From NCBI GenBank assembly GCA_016790765.1, contig JAEUMZ010000076.1:1-37327 (forward strand): a stretch of DNA of 37,327 bases, written 5' to 3'. The stretch's first letter is position 1. Every line of letters starts with the position of its first letter. Positions 23,978-32,018 of this stretch are shown piece after piece. The position numbers were made by a program, and so were the translations under genes. This stretch comes from Betaproteobacteria bacterium (GTDB lineage: Bacteria > Pseudomonadota > Gammaproteobacteria > Burkholderiales > Usitatibacteraceae). A model generated the notes under the pieces. It searched no databases. It had not been told where the DNA came from and saw only the letters and a program-made list of their open reading frames with translations.

Positions 23978-25509
23978 ACGCAGGACTCCTGTCCGCACTC
24001 GCCTCCGGCGGCGCCTCGGTCCAGAATCGCGAACAGCGCGCCCAGATCATCGCCGCACTCAAGGCCTTCTCCGACCTGCCGGCCCCGCTTTCGGTGCAGC
24101 AGGTCCGGGAGCTGTTCAGCCTTGAGAATGCCCTCTATCCGGTGATCCAGGCGGACAAGGCGTGGTTCTTCGCCAGCCCCGGTCGCGTGGAGGCGGTGCA
24201 GTTTTCGCGCGACCTGCATGTCCTGCACAGCGTCACGGCCAAGGCGCTGCGGCAGTTGATCGAGCGCCGCGGCGAGTGGTCCACGGGCGATGCCGATCCC
24301 CTGCTGCACCACGTCATGGCCTTTGCGCTGTTTCACCATGGCGCAAGCATCAAGTGGTGCTTCTACCGGCATGAGCCGGTGAAGCCCACGCTGTGGCCCG
24401 ACCTGCACGCGCTGTACCGCTTTGCCGAGCGCGCCGGCATGGCCACGGTGGCGCTCTCCCTGTTCGAGCAGGAGCGTGACCAGCAAACGACGATCCTGGC
24501 GCTGTACCTGCGCGCGCTGCTGCTGGAAGTCCTCAACACCGGCAGCCTGACCATGCCGCAAATCGAGATCGCCGACGGCTGGCTGGCCGAATGGTGCCCC
24601 GAGTACGCGCTGGACGAAACCTACGCGCCGCGATCACACGCGATGGTCGTCGACCTGGATGCCATGGCGGGACTCCAACTGGTGACCGGCAGCGCGCCCA
24701 GGGCGGGTTTCCGCTACCTGCGCCTGGATGGCCTCAAGGCCCAGATTGACGCCGTGAAGGCCCAATTGCGCAGCGGCCAGCCGTATCACGGGCGCTCGAC
24801 GGCGCGCCACTTTGCCGTCGAGGAGCACGTGGCGCTGCTGGGGGCTGCCGAGCGCCTTTACACGACCATCCTGCAGGCCAGTGCCTCCCGCATCGAGGAG
24901 CGCACACCGGTGAGCGGCCGCACCGCCGACCTGGTCATCGGTTTCAAACTCTCGCGCCAGGCGCTCACGCCGCCCGCAGCGCCCAGCATCGCCTTTTCAT
25001 TCGATGAATCGGCCGCGCCCCCACTGGCCGAGGATGCCTCGCGGTGGCGGCTGCACGACCTGTCGTCCAAGGGCATCGGGCTCACCGTTGACCGATCCAC
25101 GGGCGAGAAGACCGCCGTCGGCGAGTTCATCGCCATCCGGGTTGACGGATTCCAGCATTGGATGGCCGGCGTGGCGGTGCGCAAGGTGACACAGCGCGCG
25201 CTGGGGGAGACCCTGGTCGGCATCGAGCTGCTGAGCTACCGGCCCCTGCCCGTGGTCCTGCACCGCTACAACCACCCGCGTGACGCCGAACCCGACCCGA
25301 ACACCGCGCCGGTCGACGCGATCTACCTCCCGGGCCGCGATCCCGAGGGCAAGGCCGACATCCTCGCCTTGCCGGCCGGGGACTTCGGCCTGAAGAACGT
25401 GTTCAAGCTCAGCACGCGCGACACCAACTTCCGCGTGCGCATCAACCGCGTGTTGCGCAAGGGCCGCGACTGGATCGGCCTGCGCTTCGAGGTCATTGGC
25501 AAGAAATAG
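23974..25509 (+). CDS. 511-residue protein with PilZ-like motif, coupled to FimV-like gene
   Basis: A cytoplasmic protein with no signal peptide or membrane segment. Residues ~1-300 are mostly helical with no motif I recognise. In the C-terminal part, WRLHDLSSKGIGLTVDR (about 358-374) fits the D/N-x-S-x-x-G motif of PilZ domains, followed by alternating strands (GEFIAIRVDG, WMAGVAVRKV, TLVGIELLSY). The paired RxxxR motif needed for c-di-GMP binding in canonical PilZ domains is not evident, so binding is doubtful. The final ~120 residues form another beta-rich segment. ATGA coupling to the FimV-like gene (23974-23977) points to a shared role, perhaps in pilus or polar functions; that is inference. 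Confidence 0.8.
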   Translation: MNAGLLSALASGGASVQNREQRAQIIAALKAFSDLPAPLSVQQVRELFSLENALYPVIQADKAWFFASPGRVEAVQFSRDLHVLHSVTAKALRQLIERRGEWSTGDADPLLHHVMAFALFHHGASIKWCFYRHEPVKPTLWPDLHALYRFAERAGMATVALSLFEQERDQQTTILALYLRALLLEVLNTGSLTMPQIEIADGWLAEWCPEYALDETYAPRSHAMVVDLDAMAGLQLVTGSAPRAGFRYLRLDGLKAQIDAVKAQLRSGQPYHGRSTARHFAVEEHVALLGAAERLYTTILQASASRIEERTPVSGRTADLVIGFKLSRQALTPPAAPSIAFSFDESAAPPLAEDASRWRLHDLSSKGIGLTVDRSTGEKTAVGEFIAIRVDGFQHWMAGVAVRKVTQRALGETLVGIELLSYRPLPVVLHRYNHPRDAEPDPNTAPVDAIYLPGRDPEGKADILALPAGDFGLKNVFKLSTRDTNFRVRINRVLRKGRDWIGLRFEVIGKK

Positions 25510-25528
25510 CGCCGCCCCCTCGCGCGCG

Positions 25529-25789
25529 CTACATCTTGCCCAGCCGCGCCCCCTTTGGCCGGACAACCTTGCGGCGGCGCGCCAGCTTGGGATCCGCGCG
25601 CAGGGCCTCATAGGTTTCGATGCGATCACCCTCTTTGAGGAGCGTCTGTGGCGGCCGGGCCTGGCCCCAGATCCCGGCCGCGCCGCCTGTCGAGGTGGGC
25701 AGCAGGCACTGCATGGCCTCACCGAGCGACACGGGCGGTTCGAGTCGATGCTCCGACTCACCTGTGGCAGTCAGCAGGCGGATGCGCAT
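25529..25789 (-). CDS. rnfH: RnfH family protein (RatB)
   Basis: An 86-residue beta-grasp (ubiquitin-like) protein. The family pattern is present: LGEAMQCLLPTS in the N-terminal half, then GIWGQARPPQTLLKEGDRIE and TYEALRADPKLARRRKVV. The function is not established; the family occurs next to ratA. The start at 25789 overlaps the ratA stop as TGATG, which decides it over an upstream ATG at 25807. It ends 19 bp from the convergent PilZ-like gene. Confidence 0.9.
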   Translation of the reverse strand: MRIRLLTATGESEHRLEPPVSLGEAMQCLLPTSTGGAAGIWGQARPPQTLLKEGDRIETYEALRADPKLARRRKVVRPKGARLGKM

Positions 25790-26229
25790 CACGCAAGCCG
25801 CGCGCAATGCGATTCTGCGCGCGCGACAAAGCGGTCGAACAGCGTCTCCGCGATGTGCGACAGGACCGGCGTGAGCAAGTTGCCCAGCGGGCCCGAAGCA
25901 ACCTCGAAATCGAGCGACAGCGCCACGCGGCAGCCTGCATCGCCGAGCGCGGTAAAGGTCCAGCGTCCGTCGAGCCGGCGAAACGGTCCCTCCACCAGCC
26001 GCATGGTCATGGATCCATGGCCGCTCCGGGTGTTTTCGGTGGTGAACGATTGGCGAATGCCGCGGTAATCGATGTCCAGCGTGGCGCAGGTGGTGTCGTC
26101 ATCGCGCTGCGATACCCGCGCGGCGCGACACCAGGGCAGGAATTCCGGGTAATGCTCGACGGCATCGACGAGCGCAAACACGTCGCGCGGCGCATAAGGC
26201 AACAAGGCGGATTTCTCGATCGTCGGCAC
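25789..26229 (-). CDS. ratA: RatA / Coq10-type START domain protein
   Basis: A 146-residue START/SRPBCC-fold protein. The motif IEKSALLPYAPRDVFALVDA, then VEHYPEFLPWCRAARV, then a C-terminal helix (TPVLSHIAETLFDRFVARAE) are standard for the RatA/Coq10 family. Coq10 homologues bind ubiquinone; E. coli RatA was described as a ribosome-association toxin, so the role in this organism is open. Translation starts at a GTG (26229). The gene is divergent from smpB (65 bp apart), the order commonly found in beta- and gammaproteobacteria, and is coupled to rnfH. Confidence 0.92.
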   Translation of the reverse strand: MPTIEKSALLPYAPRDVFALVDAVEHYPEFLPWCRAARVSQRDDDTTCATLDIDYRGIRQSFTTENTRSGHGSMTMRLVEGPFRRLDGRWTFTALGDAGCRVALSLDFEVASGPLGNLLTPVLSHIAETLFDRFVARAESHCARLA

Positions 26230-26282
26230 GGCAACAGGCGTGGAACCGGGTCAATGCGCATTATCGGCCACCTGGGGCCCTG

Positions 26283-26288
26283 TAAAAT
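26283..26288 (+). promoter_or_regulatory. Candidate -10 element for a leaderless smpB mRNA
   Basis: TAAAAT at 26283-26288 is followed by CCCCGC and then the smpB ATG at 26295. No Shine-Dalgarno sequence lies between, so transcription would begin at or next to the start codon. A convincing -35 is not visible. Confidence 0.4.
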
Positions 26289-26294
26289 CCCCGC

Positions 26295-26741
26295 ATGAGC
26301 ATCGTGCAAAACAAGAAAGCGCAGTTCGACTATTTCATCGAGGAGCGCTACGAGGCGGGACTGGTGCTCGAAGGCTGGGAGGTCAAGGCCATTCGCGCCG
26401 GGCGCGCCCAGATCAAGGAGGGCTATGTGATCCTCAAGGAGGGTGCGTTCTACCTGATCGGCGCGCACATTTCACCCCTCGAGTCGGCGTCCACCCACGT
26501 CAATCCCGACCCGGTGCGCACGCGCAAGCTGCTGCTGAATCGCGACGAGATCAGCAAGCTGATCGGCCGCGTCGAACAGAAGGGCTACACGCTGGTGCCG
26601 CTGAACCTGCATTTCAGCAAGGGACGCATCAAGCTGGAAATCGGCCTCGCCAAGGGCAAGAAGCAGTACGACAAGCGCGAGACGGAGAAGGAGCGCGACT
26701 GGAAGCGCGAGCAGCAGCAATTGATGAAGCACCGGGCATAG
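26295..26741 (+). CDS. smpB: SsrA-binding protein
   Basis: A 148-residue protein that binds tmRNA and delivers it to stalled ribosomes for trans-translation. The family hallmarks are intact: [20 protein letters not shown] near the N-terminus, [35 protein letters not shown], and the basic C-terminal tail [20 protein letters not shown] that enters the ribosome. Length is normal. No Shine-Dalgarno sequence precedes the ATG (see the -10 element at 26283). The ssrA gene is not in this window. It converges with the kinase gene with a 16-bp gap. Confidence 0.97.
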   Translation: MSIVQNKKAQFDYFIEERYEAGLVLEGWEVKAIRAGRAQIKEGYVILKEGAFYLIGAHISPLESASTHVNPDPVRTRKLLLNRDEISKLIGRVEQKGYTLVPLNLHFSKGRIKLEIGLAKGKKQYDKRETEKERDWKREQQQLMKHRA

Positions 26742-26757
26742 GCCGCGGCGCGCGGAT

Positions 26758-28074
26758 TCAGTGGCGGCCGGCCAGGCGCTGGTCCGCCTCCACCAGCCAG
26801 CTGGCCATGGCGTGCAGGAAGGTCTTCTCGAACCGCGAGCGGCAGATGTCAGACGCGCCACGCAATACGGCGTCTTCGATGCGCAGGACGATGCCGTCCT
26901 TTTCCGCCGTGCACGTGGTATTGCGCCGGACGCGGCCCTCGAGCACGTAGGAGATTTCGCCCAGGCTGGTGCCATCGGCGATGACATCGATGGTGCGTCC
27001 CGCCTTCGAAATGCGCACCATGCCCGACAGGACGATCAGGAAGAATCCACCGGGGTCGCCCTCGCGGATCAGGACTTCGTCGGCGTGGATGCGCATGAAG
27101 CGCCCGATCTCGACCACGTACCAGAGATCGGCATCGGAAAAGGCGCGAAAGAACGGCGAGTCGCGCAGCAGCCGGAACTTCTCGGCGGCCGATGCATAGC
27201 CGATCGAGGAAGCCAGGTCGGTATGGTGCGCCGGGATCGCGGACAGGGCATCGAGGCAGTCCTCCCAATCGGCGTAGCGTTCCGAGGGCAGGCAACCGAG
27301 CATTCGCGACACCACGGCATCCACCTCCACCGGCAGGCTCGGCCGCAGGGTGCTGGGCGGGCGCGGCGTGTGGTGGACGTACTGGAAAATGAGTTCGTTG
27401 ACGTTGAGGGCGTCAAAGGGCTTTTCGCCGGTGAGCAGTTCGTAGAACACCACGCCCAGCGAAAACATGTCGCTGCGGAATTCCAGCGGCCGCTCCAGCA
27501 GTTGCTCCGGCGACATGTAGAACGGCGTGCCGGCATTGAGGCTGTGCTGCCCCTCATCCCCCGACAGCAGGGTCGCACCGAGGTCGCTCAGGCGCACGTC
27601 GCCCAGCAGGGTCAGGAGGATGTTGGCCGGCTTGATGTCGCGGTGGATGAGACCGAGGCCGTTCATGTATTGCAGCGCCTTGGCGCACTTGAACACCGCG
27701 TCCACGGCCTTTGGAAACTCGAGCAGGTAGCCACGCCGCGTGTAGCGCTCCATCGAGCCGCCGCCGACCAGTTCCATCACCACGTAGTGGCCCTCGCCGT
27801 CATTGACGACGTCAAACACCTTCACGATGTGGGGATGGTTCAGTTTTCCCAGCAGCATGGCCTCGGTGCGCAAAGACGCATCGGCCAGGTCGCGCTCAGA
27901 CGAGCCGTCCGCCTGCCAGCGGATCACCTTGACGGCGACCTCGCGCACGTGGAACGGATCGTCGGCCAGGTACACCGTGCTCGTGGCCCCGCTGCCCAGT
28001 TCGCGCTTGAGCACGTACTTGCCGAGCTTGCGGGGCAAGTCGGGTTGGGCGTCGATGGGGGAATCGCTGGACAC
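26758..28074 (-). CDS. Serine/threonine protein kinase with C-terminal cyclic-nucleotide-binding domain
   Basis: A 438-residue cytoplasmic protein. The kinase domain (about 20-280) has the glycine loop GSGATSTVY (27-35), Lys49 in VAVKVI, Glu71 of helix C, the catalytic loop HRDIKPANI (144-152) and GTPFYMSPEQ of the activation segment; the metal motif is DLG (164-166) rather than DFG. No transmembrane helix follows, unlike PASTA-type kinases. Residues ~310-410 form a cyclic-nucleotide-binding domain (ADEVLIREGDPGGFFLIVLS, then a phosphate-cassette-like LGEISYVLEGRVRRNTTCTA). This suggests kinase activity gated by cAMP or cGMP. The targets are unknown. It stands alone between smpB and folA. Confidence 0.92.
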   Translation of the reverse strand: MSSDSPIDAQPDLPRKLGKYVLKRELGSGATSTVYLADDPFHVREVAVKVIRWQADGSSERDLADASLRTEAMLLGKLNHPHIVKVFDVVNDGEGHYVVMELVGGGSMERYTRRGYLLEFPKAVDAVFKCAKALQYMNGLGLIHRDIKPANILLTLLGDVRLSDLGATLLSGDEGQHSLNAGTPFYMSPEQLLERPLEFRSDMFSLGVVFYELLTGEKPFDALNVNELIFQYVHHTPRPPSTLRPSLPVEVDAVVSRMLGCLPSERYADWEDCLDALSAIPAHHTDLASSIGYASAAEKFRLLRDSPFFRAFSDADLWYVVEIGRFMRIHADEVLIREGDPGGFFLIVLSGMVRISKAGRTIDVIADGTSLGEISYVLEGRVRRNTTCTAEKDGIVLRIEDAVLRGASDICRSRFEKTFLHAMASWLVEADQRLAGRH

Positions 28075-28195
28075 GGTCAGTTCAACGGGGCGAACAGGGA
28101 GGTTGCATCCGAACCGCGCGCCAAGTCAAATCCAGCAGCCCTTCAGTCCCGGTTTCGCGGCGGGCAAGCGTGCTACGCAAACGGGCTTCAATAAT

Positions 28196-28263
28196 CAAAG
28201 TCATTGACTGGCGTGCGTTTCAGTGCATTTTCACCCCGAAAGGCGCACCGGTGATTGACTTTG
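28196..28263. repeat. 68-bp dispersed palindromic element, copy D (diverged)
   Basis: It begins CAAAGTCATTGACTGGCG and ends CACCGGTGATTGACTTTG; the arms pair imperfectly. It is exactly 68 bp and aligns without gaps to the other three copies, sharing the terminal CAAA and TTT, and internal ACxGG and TG positions. It lies directly behind the folA stop codon (28265-28267), in the 190-bp spacer before the kinase gene. The rest of that spacer shows nothing further. Confidence 0.7.
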
Positions 28264-28264
28264 G

Positions 28265-28762
28265 TCAGCGAGAAGCCTCGATGCGCTCCAGGATGCGAAA
28301 GCGCATCGCATGCACGTTGCGCTCGTCGGCCGCGTGCGACGCGTCGTGGATTGCGCGCCATTCGTGCGCGGCCCATTCCGGAAAGCGCGTGTCGCCGGCC
28401 GGGCGGCTTGCCACCGTGGTCAAGTACAGGCGCTGCGCCAGCGGCAACGCTGCCGCATAGAGCTCACCGCCCCCAATGACGAAGACCTCTTCCTCGCCGG
28501 CACACACCTCGAGCGCCCGGGCCAGCGACGGTACGGACTCGCAACCGGGCGCGTGCCACGCTGGATTGCGCGTCACCACGATGTTGCGCCGGCCCGGCAG
28601 GGCCTTGCCGATCGACTCGAAGGTCTTGCGGCCCATGACAACGGCATGCCCCAAGGTGTGGTGCTTGAACCAGGCAAAATCCGCGGGAAGATGCCAGGGC
28701 ATCGAATTCCCTTGGCCGATGACGCCGTTCTCGGCCACCGCGGCGATCAGGTTCACGTGCAC
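28265..28762 (-). CDS. folA: Dihydrofolate reductase
   Basis: A 165-residue enzyme reducing dihydrofolate to tetrahydrofolate with NADPH. Conserved elements: NLIAAVAENGVIGQGNSMPW (the Met20-type loop), HLPADFAWFKHHTLG with the catalytic Asp, VVMGRKTFESIG, and EVFVIGGGELYAAAL. Length is standard. The start is a GTG, at 28762 or two codons later; no ribosome binding site is obvious. It follows thyA by 10 bp, the usual thyA-folA operon that supplies dTMP and recycles the dihydrofolate produced. Confidence 0.96.
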   Translation of the reverse strand: MHVNLIAAVAENGVIGQGNSMPWHLPADFAWFKHHTLGHAVVMGRKTFESIGKALPGRRNIVVTRNPAWHAPGCESVPSLARALEVCAGEEEVFVIGGGELYAAALPLAQRLYLTTVASRPAGDTRFPEWAAHEWRAIHDASHAADERNVHAMRFRILERIEASR

Positions 28763-28772
28763 GGGGGTTCAC

Positions 28773-29609
28773 TCAGACGGCGATCGGCGCTTTGATGGCC
28801 GGGTGCGGGTCGTAGCCCCGCAGCTCAAAATCCTCGAACCGGAATGCGAACAAATCCGTCACTTGCGGGTTGATGTGCATGGCCGGCGACGCGCGCGGGG
28901 TGCGCGCCAGCTGTTCCTTTGCCTGGTCGAGGTGATTCGAGTACAGGTGCGCATCGCCAAGCGTGTGGACGAACTCGCCGGCCTTCAGCCCGGTGACCTG
29001 CGCGATCATCTGGGTCAACAGCGCATAGGAGGCAATGTTGAAGGGCACGCCCAGGAAAATGTCTGCGCTGCGCTGGTAGAGCTGGCAGGACAGTTTGCCC
29101 TCGGCGACATAAAACTGGAACAACGCATGGCAGGGAGCCAGCGCCATCTTCGGCAGATCCGCCACGTTCCACGCCGAGACGATGATGCGCCGCGAATCCG
29201 GCTGCGCGCGGATCAGGTGCAGCGCCTGCGTGATCTGGTCGATGTGCCCGCCATCCGGTGCCGGCCAGTTGCGCCATTGGGCGCCATATACCGGCCCGAG
29301 CCGGCCTTCAGCATCCGCCCACTCATCCCAGATGGTGACCCCGTGCTCGCGCAGGTAGCGCGTATTGGTGTCGCCCTGCAGAAACCAGAGCAACTCATGG
29401 ATGATCGACTTCAGGTGCAGCTTCTTGGTCGTGAGCAATGGAAACCCCTGCCCGAGGTCGAAGCGCATCTGGTAGCCGAACACCGATCGCGTCCCCGTGC
29501 CGGTCCGGTCGGACTTTTCGACGCCATGGTGCAAGACGTGGGAAAGAAGGTCCAGGTAGGTGCGGTCGGCGGCGTTCATGGCGGTGAGGTCGATCGAGGT
29601 CTTCGCCAT
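28773..29609 (-). CDS. thyA: Thymidylate synthase
   Basis: A 278-residue enzyme converting dUMP to dTMP with methylene-tetrahydrofolate. It carries [39 protein letters not shown], the catalytic cysteine in [12 protein letters not shown], and [20 protein letters not shown]. The chain ends PAIKAPIAV, the typical family C-terminus. The ATG at 29609 gives ten residues more than most homologues ([10 protein letters not shown]); ATG 29579 would give the standard length, but the first has the better upstream GGGA. Operon with folA. Confidence 0.96.
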   Translation of the reverse strand: MAKTSIDLTAMNAADRTYLDLLSHVLHHGVEKSDRTGTGTRSVFGYQMRFDLGQGFPLLTTKKLHLKSIIHELLWFLQGDTNTRYLREHGVTIWDEWADAEGRLGPVYGAQWRNWPAPDGGHIDQITQALHLIRAQPDSRRIIVSAWNVADLPKMALAPCHALFQFYVAEGKLSCQLYQRSADIFLGVPFNIASYALLTQMIAQVTGLKAGEFVHTLGDAHLYSNHLDQAKEQLARTPRASPAMHINPQVTDLFAFRFEDFELRGYDPHPAIKAPIAV

Positions 29610-29663
29610 TCTACGGTTCCCGCGGATCAGCTCGAAATCGGTCCCGGCACTGCGCCCAAACGA

Positions 29664-29688
29664 AAACGCCCGCGGATTGCGGGCGTTT
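29664..29688 (-). terminator. Intrinsic terminator after the tonB-exb-TPR operon
   Basis: A perfect 10-bp stem AAACGCCCGC / GCGGGCGTTT with a 5-nt loop. On the minus strand it is followed by TTTTCG (with stem T's included), a short U-tract. It lies 33 bp beyond the TPR gene stop and before the thyA start. Confidence 0.75.
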
Positions 29689-29720
29689 CCAGCAAGTCCG
29701 ATCGTCGCGCGCCGGGTCGA

Positions 29721-30965
29721 TCAGCCGTTCTTTTGCTGCGCGAACAACGCCCAGAGGTTGGCAAGGTCGGCCACGCCGTCGTTGCCCTTCACGGACTTCA
29801 GTGTCGCAATGCCCTTGCTCTTGTTCCCGGCCTGGATTTGCGCCATGCCCAAGTACAGCTTGGCGTCTTCCGGGCGCTTCAGCCCGCCCTTGGCGATGCC
29901 TTCCTCGATGAGTGCAACGCCCTTCTGGCCTTCGCCGGACGTCACATAGGCATAGCCCAGTCGCACCAGTGCGTTGCCGTCCTTGGCCGCCTTGGCATCC
30001 GCCAGATCCTTGTCGCGGGTGGCCTTGGCCTCCGCCACGCGTTTCTCGGCAAGATCCCGCAGGCGCTTGTGGCGCTCGGCATCGTTGCCCTTGCCCAATG
30101 CACCCACCGCAAATCCGTCGTCGACGATCTTCTTGCCTTCCGTGGCATACCCGGCCTGGATGGCCAGCTGCGCCATTTCCATGAAATCGTTCGTCGCGCT
30201 CAAGTTGCCGGTCGCCAGACGCAGGCGCTGCACATCGAGCGAGAAGCGGTCCGAGAACCCCGGCTTTTGCTGCAGCCGGGAGATGATGTCCTGCCACAGG
30301 CTCTTCTTCGGGTAATACGTCAGCAGCTTTTCGATCGTTGCGACATAGCCACTGGTGTTCTTCTGCCGCAAATAGCTGTTGGCGAGCAATTGCAGCTTCT
30401 CCTCGGCCGGCGTGCGCCCTGCCCTTTCATCGGCCTGGATGTCGGCCAGGGATTCCTTGGCCGAGGCCGCAAAGTCGCCGCTTTGGAAATATGACTGGAT
30501 CAGCAGGGTGCGCATCGTCCCGCCCGAGCCGCCGCCGGACTCCTTGAACTTGTTGGCGTACTTGATGGCATCCGCGTACTTGCCCATGCCATAGTAGGTC
30601 GTGGCCAGCGATTCGTAGATTTTCTGTTGCGTGGCGGCCGGCGCCTTGCCCGTGGCCAGGACGGCCTCGAAAGCCGCGATGGCGGTGGCATTGTCGCGCG
30701 CACCGGCTGCCGCGGAACCGCGCATGCTCTCGATCACATAAGTTTCGTAGGGCGTCTTGCCCCCGACCGCATCGGCCTCGCGGATCTTGGCCAGCGCTTC
30801 CCTGAACTTGTTGGCCTTGAGGAAATCGCTGGCGGCCTGCAGGGGCTTGCCGACTTCCGGCCGAACTTTCTCCTGGGCCATTGCTGGGCCGCTGGCCGCG
30901 ATGGCCAATGCGACGACGGCCGCAATTCCTGCCGCCGCTTGCTTCATGCGCTTGATGCCTGACAT
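29721..30965 (-). CDS. Exported TPR-like protein of the TonB operon
   Basis: A 414-residue protein. The signal peptide covers the first ~27 residues (MKQAAAGIAAVVALAIAASG, then AMAQE). The mature part is a string of TPR/SEL1-like helical hairpins, e.g. ASDFLKANKFREALAKIREA, LATTYYGMGKYADAIKYANK, RPEDAKLYLGMAQIQAGNKS. Such periplasmic TPR proteins are regularly found at the end of tonB-exbB-exbD-exbD operons, and some are needed for TonB-dependent uptake (TtpA-like); I infer the same here. The start at 30965 has GGAGGA at 6 bp. A hairpin at 31054-31077 separates it from the second exbD gene and may reduce read-through into it. Confidence 0.88.
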   Translation of the reverse strand: MSGIKRMKQAAAGIAAVVALAIAASGPAMAQEKVRPEVGKPLQAASDFLKANKFREALAKIREADAVGGKTPYETYVIESMRGSAAAGARDNATAIAAFEAVLATGKAPAATQQKIYESLATTYYGMGKYADAIKYANKFKESGGGSGGTMRTLLIQSYFQSGDFAASAKESLADIQADERAGRTPAEEKLQLLANSYLRQKNTSGYVATIEKLLTYYPKKSLWQDIISRLQQKPGFSDRFSLDVQRLRLATGNLSATNDFMEMAQLAIQAGYATEGKKIVDDGFAVGALGKGNDAERHKRLRDLAEKRVAEAKATRDKDLADAKAAKDGNALVRLGYAYVTSGEGQKGVALIEEGIAKGGLKRPEDAKLYLGMAQIQAGNKSKGIATLKSVKGNDGVADLANLWALFAQQKNG

Positions 30966-31053
30966 GCCTTCCTCCGTGGCGAATCTGTTCGCCGTTGACA
31001 TTCCCTTGCGGCGCACGGGTTTGGGCGCCTTCATTCTTCAAACGGACAAAAAC

Positions 31054-31077
31054 GAAACGCGGCTGACGCCGCGTTTC
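31054..31077 (-). terminator. Hairpin with U-tract between exbD and the TPR gene (attenuator-like)
   Basis: A perfect 10-bp stem GAAACGCGGC / GCCGCGTTTC with a TGAC loop (31064-31067). On the minus strand it is followed by GTTTTTG three bases from the stem. It could terminate part of the transcripts leaving the exbD gene. Confidence 0.6.
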
Positions 31078-31119
31078 ATTTATACCTCAATGTCCCTGGC
31101 AGCGGGAAACCCGTCCGCG

Positions 31120-31539
31120 CTATTTCACGAACTGCTCGTTGCCGACAACGCCCAGCTTGGTCAGGCCCAGACGCTGGGCCGTGGCCATGACCATCGCCAC
31201 ATCCTTGTACTGCGCGAGCTTGTTGGGCCGCAAATGGATTTCCGGCTGGGGATCCGTGGCAGCCGCCCCGGAAAGCCGCTGTTCGAGCGGCTCGCGGCCG
31301 GCAACCGTTTCGCCGTTCCAGAAGATCGTGCCGTCGAAATCGACGTCGATCTGGATCACCACCGGCGGTACGGTCGGCGGCGGTGGATTGCCCACCGGCA
31401 TGTTCAGTTTCACCGCATGCGTCTGAATCGGAATCGTGATGATCAGCATCACGAGCAGCACCAACATCACGTCGATCAACGGCGTGGTGTTGATGTCCAT
31501 CATCGGCTCGCCTTCCTTGCCGCCTGCGCTCATTGCCAT
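31120..31539 (-). CDS. exbD: Biopolymer transport protein ExbD (second copy)
   Basis: A 139-residue inner-membrane protein. One transmembrane helix (about 20-38) follows the conserved DINTTPLIDVMLVLLVM, whose Asp is the proton-conducting residue. The periplasmic domain contains IDVDFDGTIFWNGE and the conserved C-terminal helix region YKDVAMVMATAQRLGLTKLG. It works with ExbB to energise TonB. AAAGGAG precedes the ATG at 8 bp. It is 22 bp behind the other exbD; the two differ clearly in sequence, so they are likely to have distinct roles in the complex. Confidence 0.93.
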   Translation of the reverse strand: MAMSAGGKEGEPMMDINTTPLIDVMLVLLVMLIITIPIQTHAVKLNMPVGNPPPPTVPPVVIQIDVDFDGTIFWNGETVAGREPLEQRLSGAAATDPQPEIHLRPNKLAQYKDVAMVMATAQRLGLTKLGVVGNEQFVK

Positions 31540-31561
31540 GTCTATGCTCCTTTTGCCGGCG

Positions 31562-31987
31562 TTAGGTGCGTGGGGGCGGCTCAGTGATGAAGCCGACCTT
31601 CAGGATGCTTGCACGCTGGCACGTGTACACCACGCGGCCGATCGATTCATACCGGGCCAACAGGTCGCCGCGGATATGCACTTCAGGCTGCGGATTCTTC
31701 ACCGCCTCGACCTTGAGCCGGTCGAACAATGCATCCATGTCGGCAAGTTTTTCGCTGCCCCAATACACGTCGCCGTCCTTGTCCACCGAAATCAGGATGT
31801 TCTCCGGCTTGGTGACCGTTACAACGTTGGTTTCCTTTGGCAATTCCACTGCCACGGTATGGACGATGGCCGGGATCGTGATCAGAAAGATGATCAGCAA
31901 CACCAGCATGATGTCCACCAGTGGCGTGGTGTTGATGTCCGACATGATGCTGTCGTCGTCGTCATCTCCGCCTATGCTCATGCCCAT
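31562..31987 (-). CDS. exbD: Biopolymer transport protein ExbD (first copy)
   Basis: A 141-residue inner-membrane protein with a run of five aspartates near the N-terminus (GGDDDDDS), then the signature SDINTTPLVDIMLVLLIIF (proton-path Asp, single membrane helix). The periplasmic part has VDKDGDVYWGSEKLADMDAL and a C-terminal ARYESIGRVVYTCQRASILK. A ribosome binding site AGGAG lies 8 bp upstream. It is placed between exbB and the second exbD, as in other tonB-exbB-exbD-exbD operons of Pseudomonadota. Confidence 0.93.
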   Translation of the reverse strand: MGMSIGGDDDDDSIMSDINTTPLVDIMLVLLIIFLITIPAIVHTVAVELPKETNVVTVTKPENILISVDKDGDVYWGSEKLADMDALFDRLKVEAVKNPQPEVHIRGDLLARYESIGRVVYTCQRASILKVGFITEPPPRT

Positions 31988-32018
31988 CTTTGGCTCCTGC
32001 GATTTGCGCGTTGGGCGA

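Noticed and set aside
28170..28460. Plus-strand open frame across the spacer behind folA.
   Set aside because: It crosses the palindromic copy D and runs antisense into folA; no motif.
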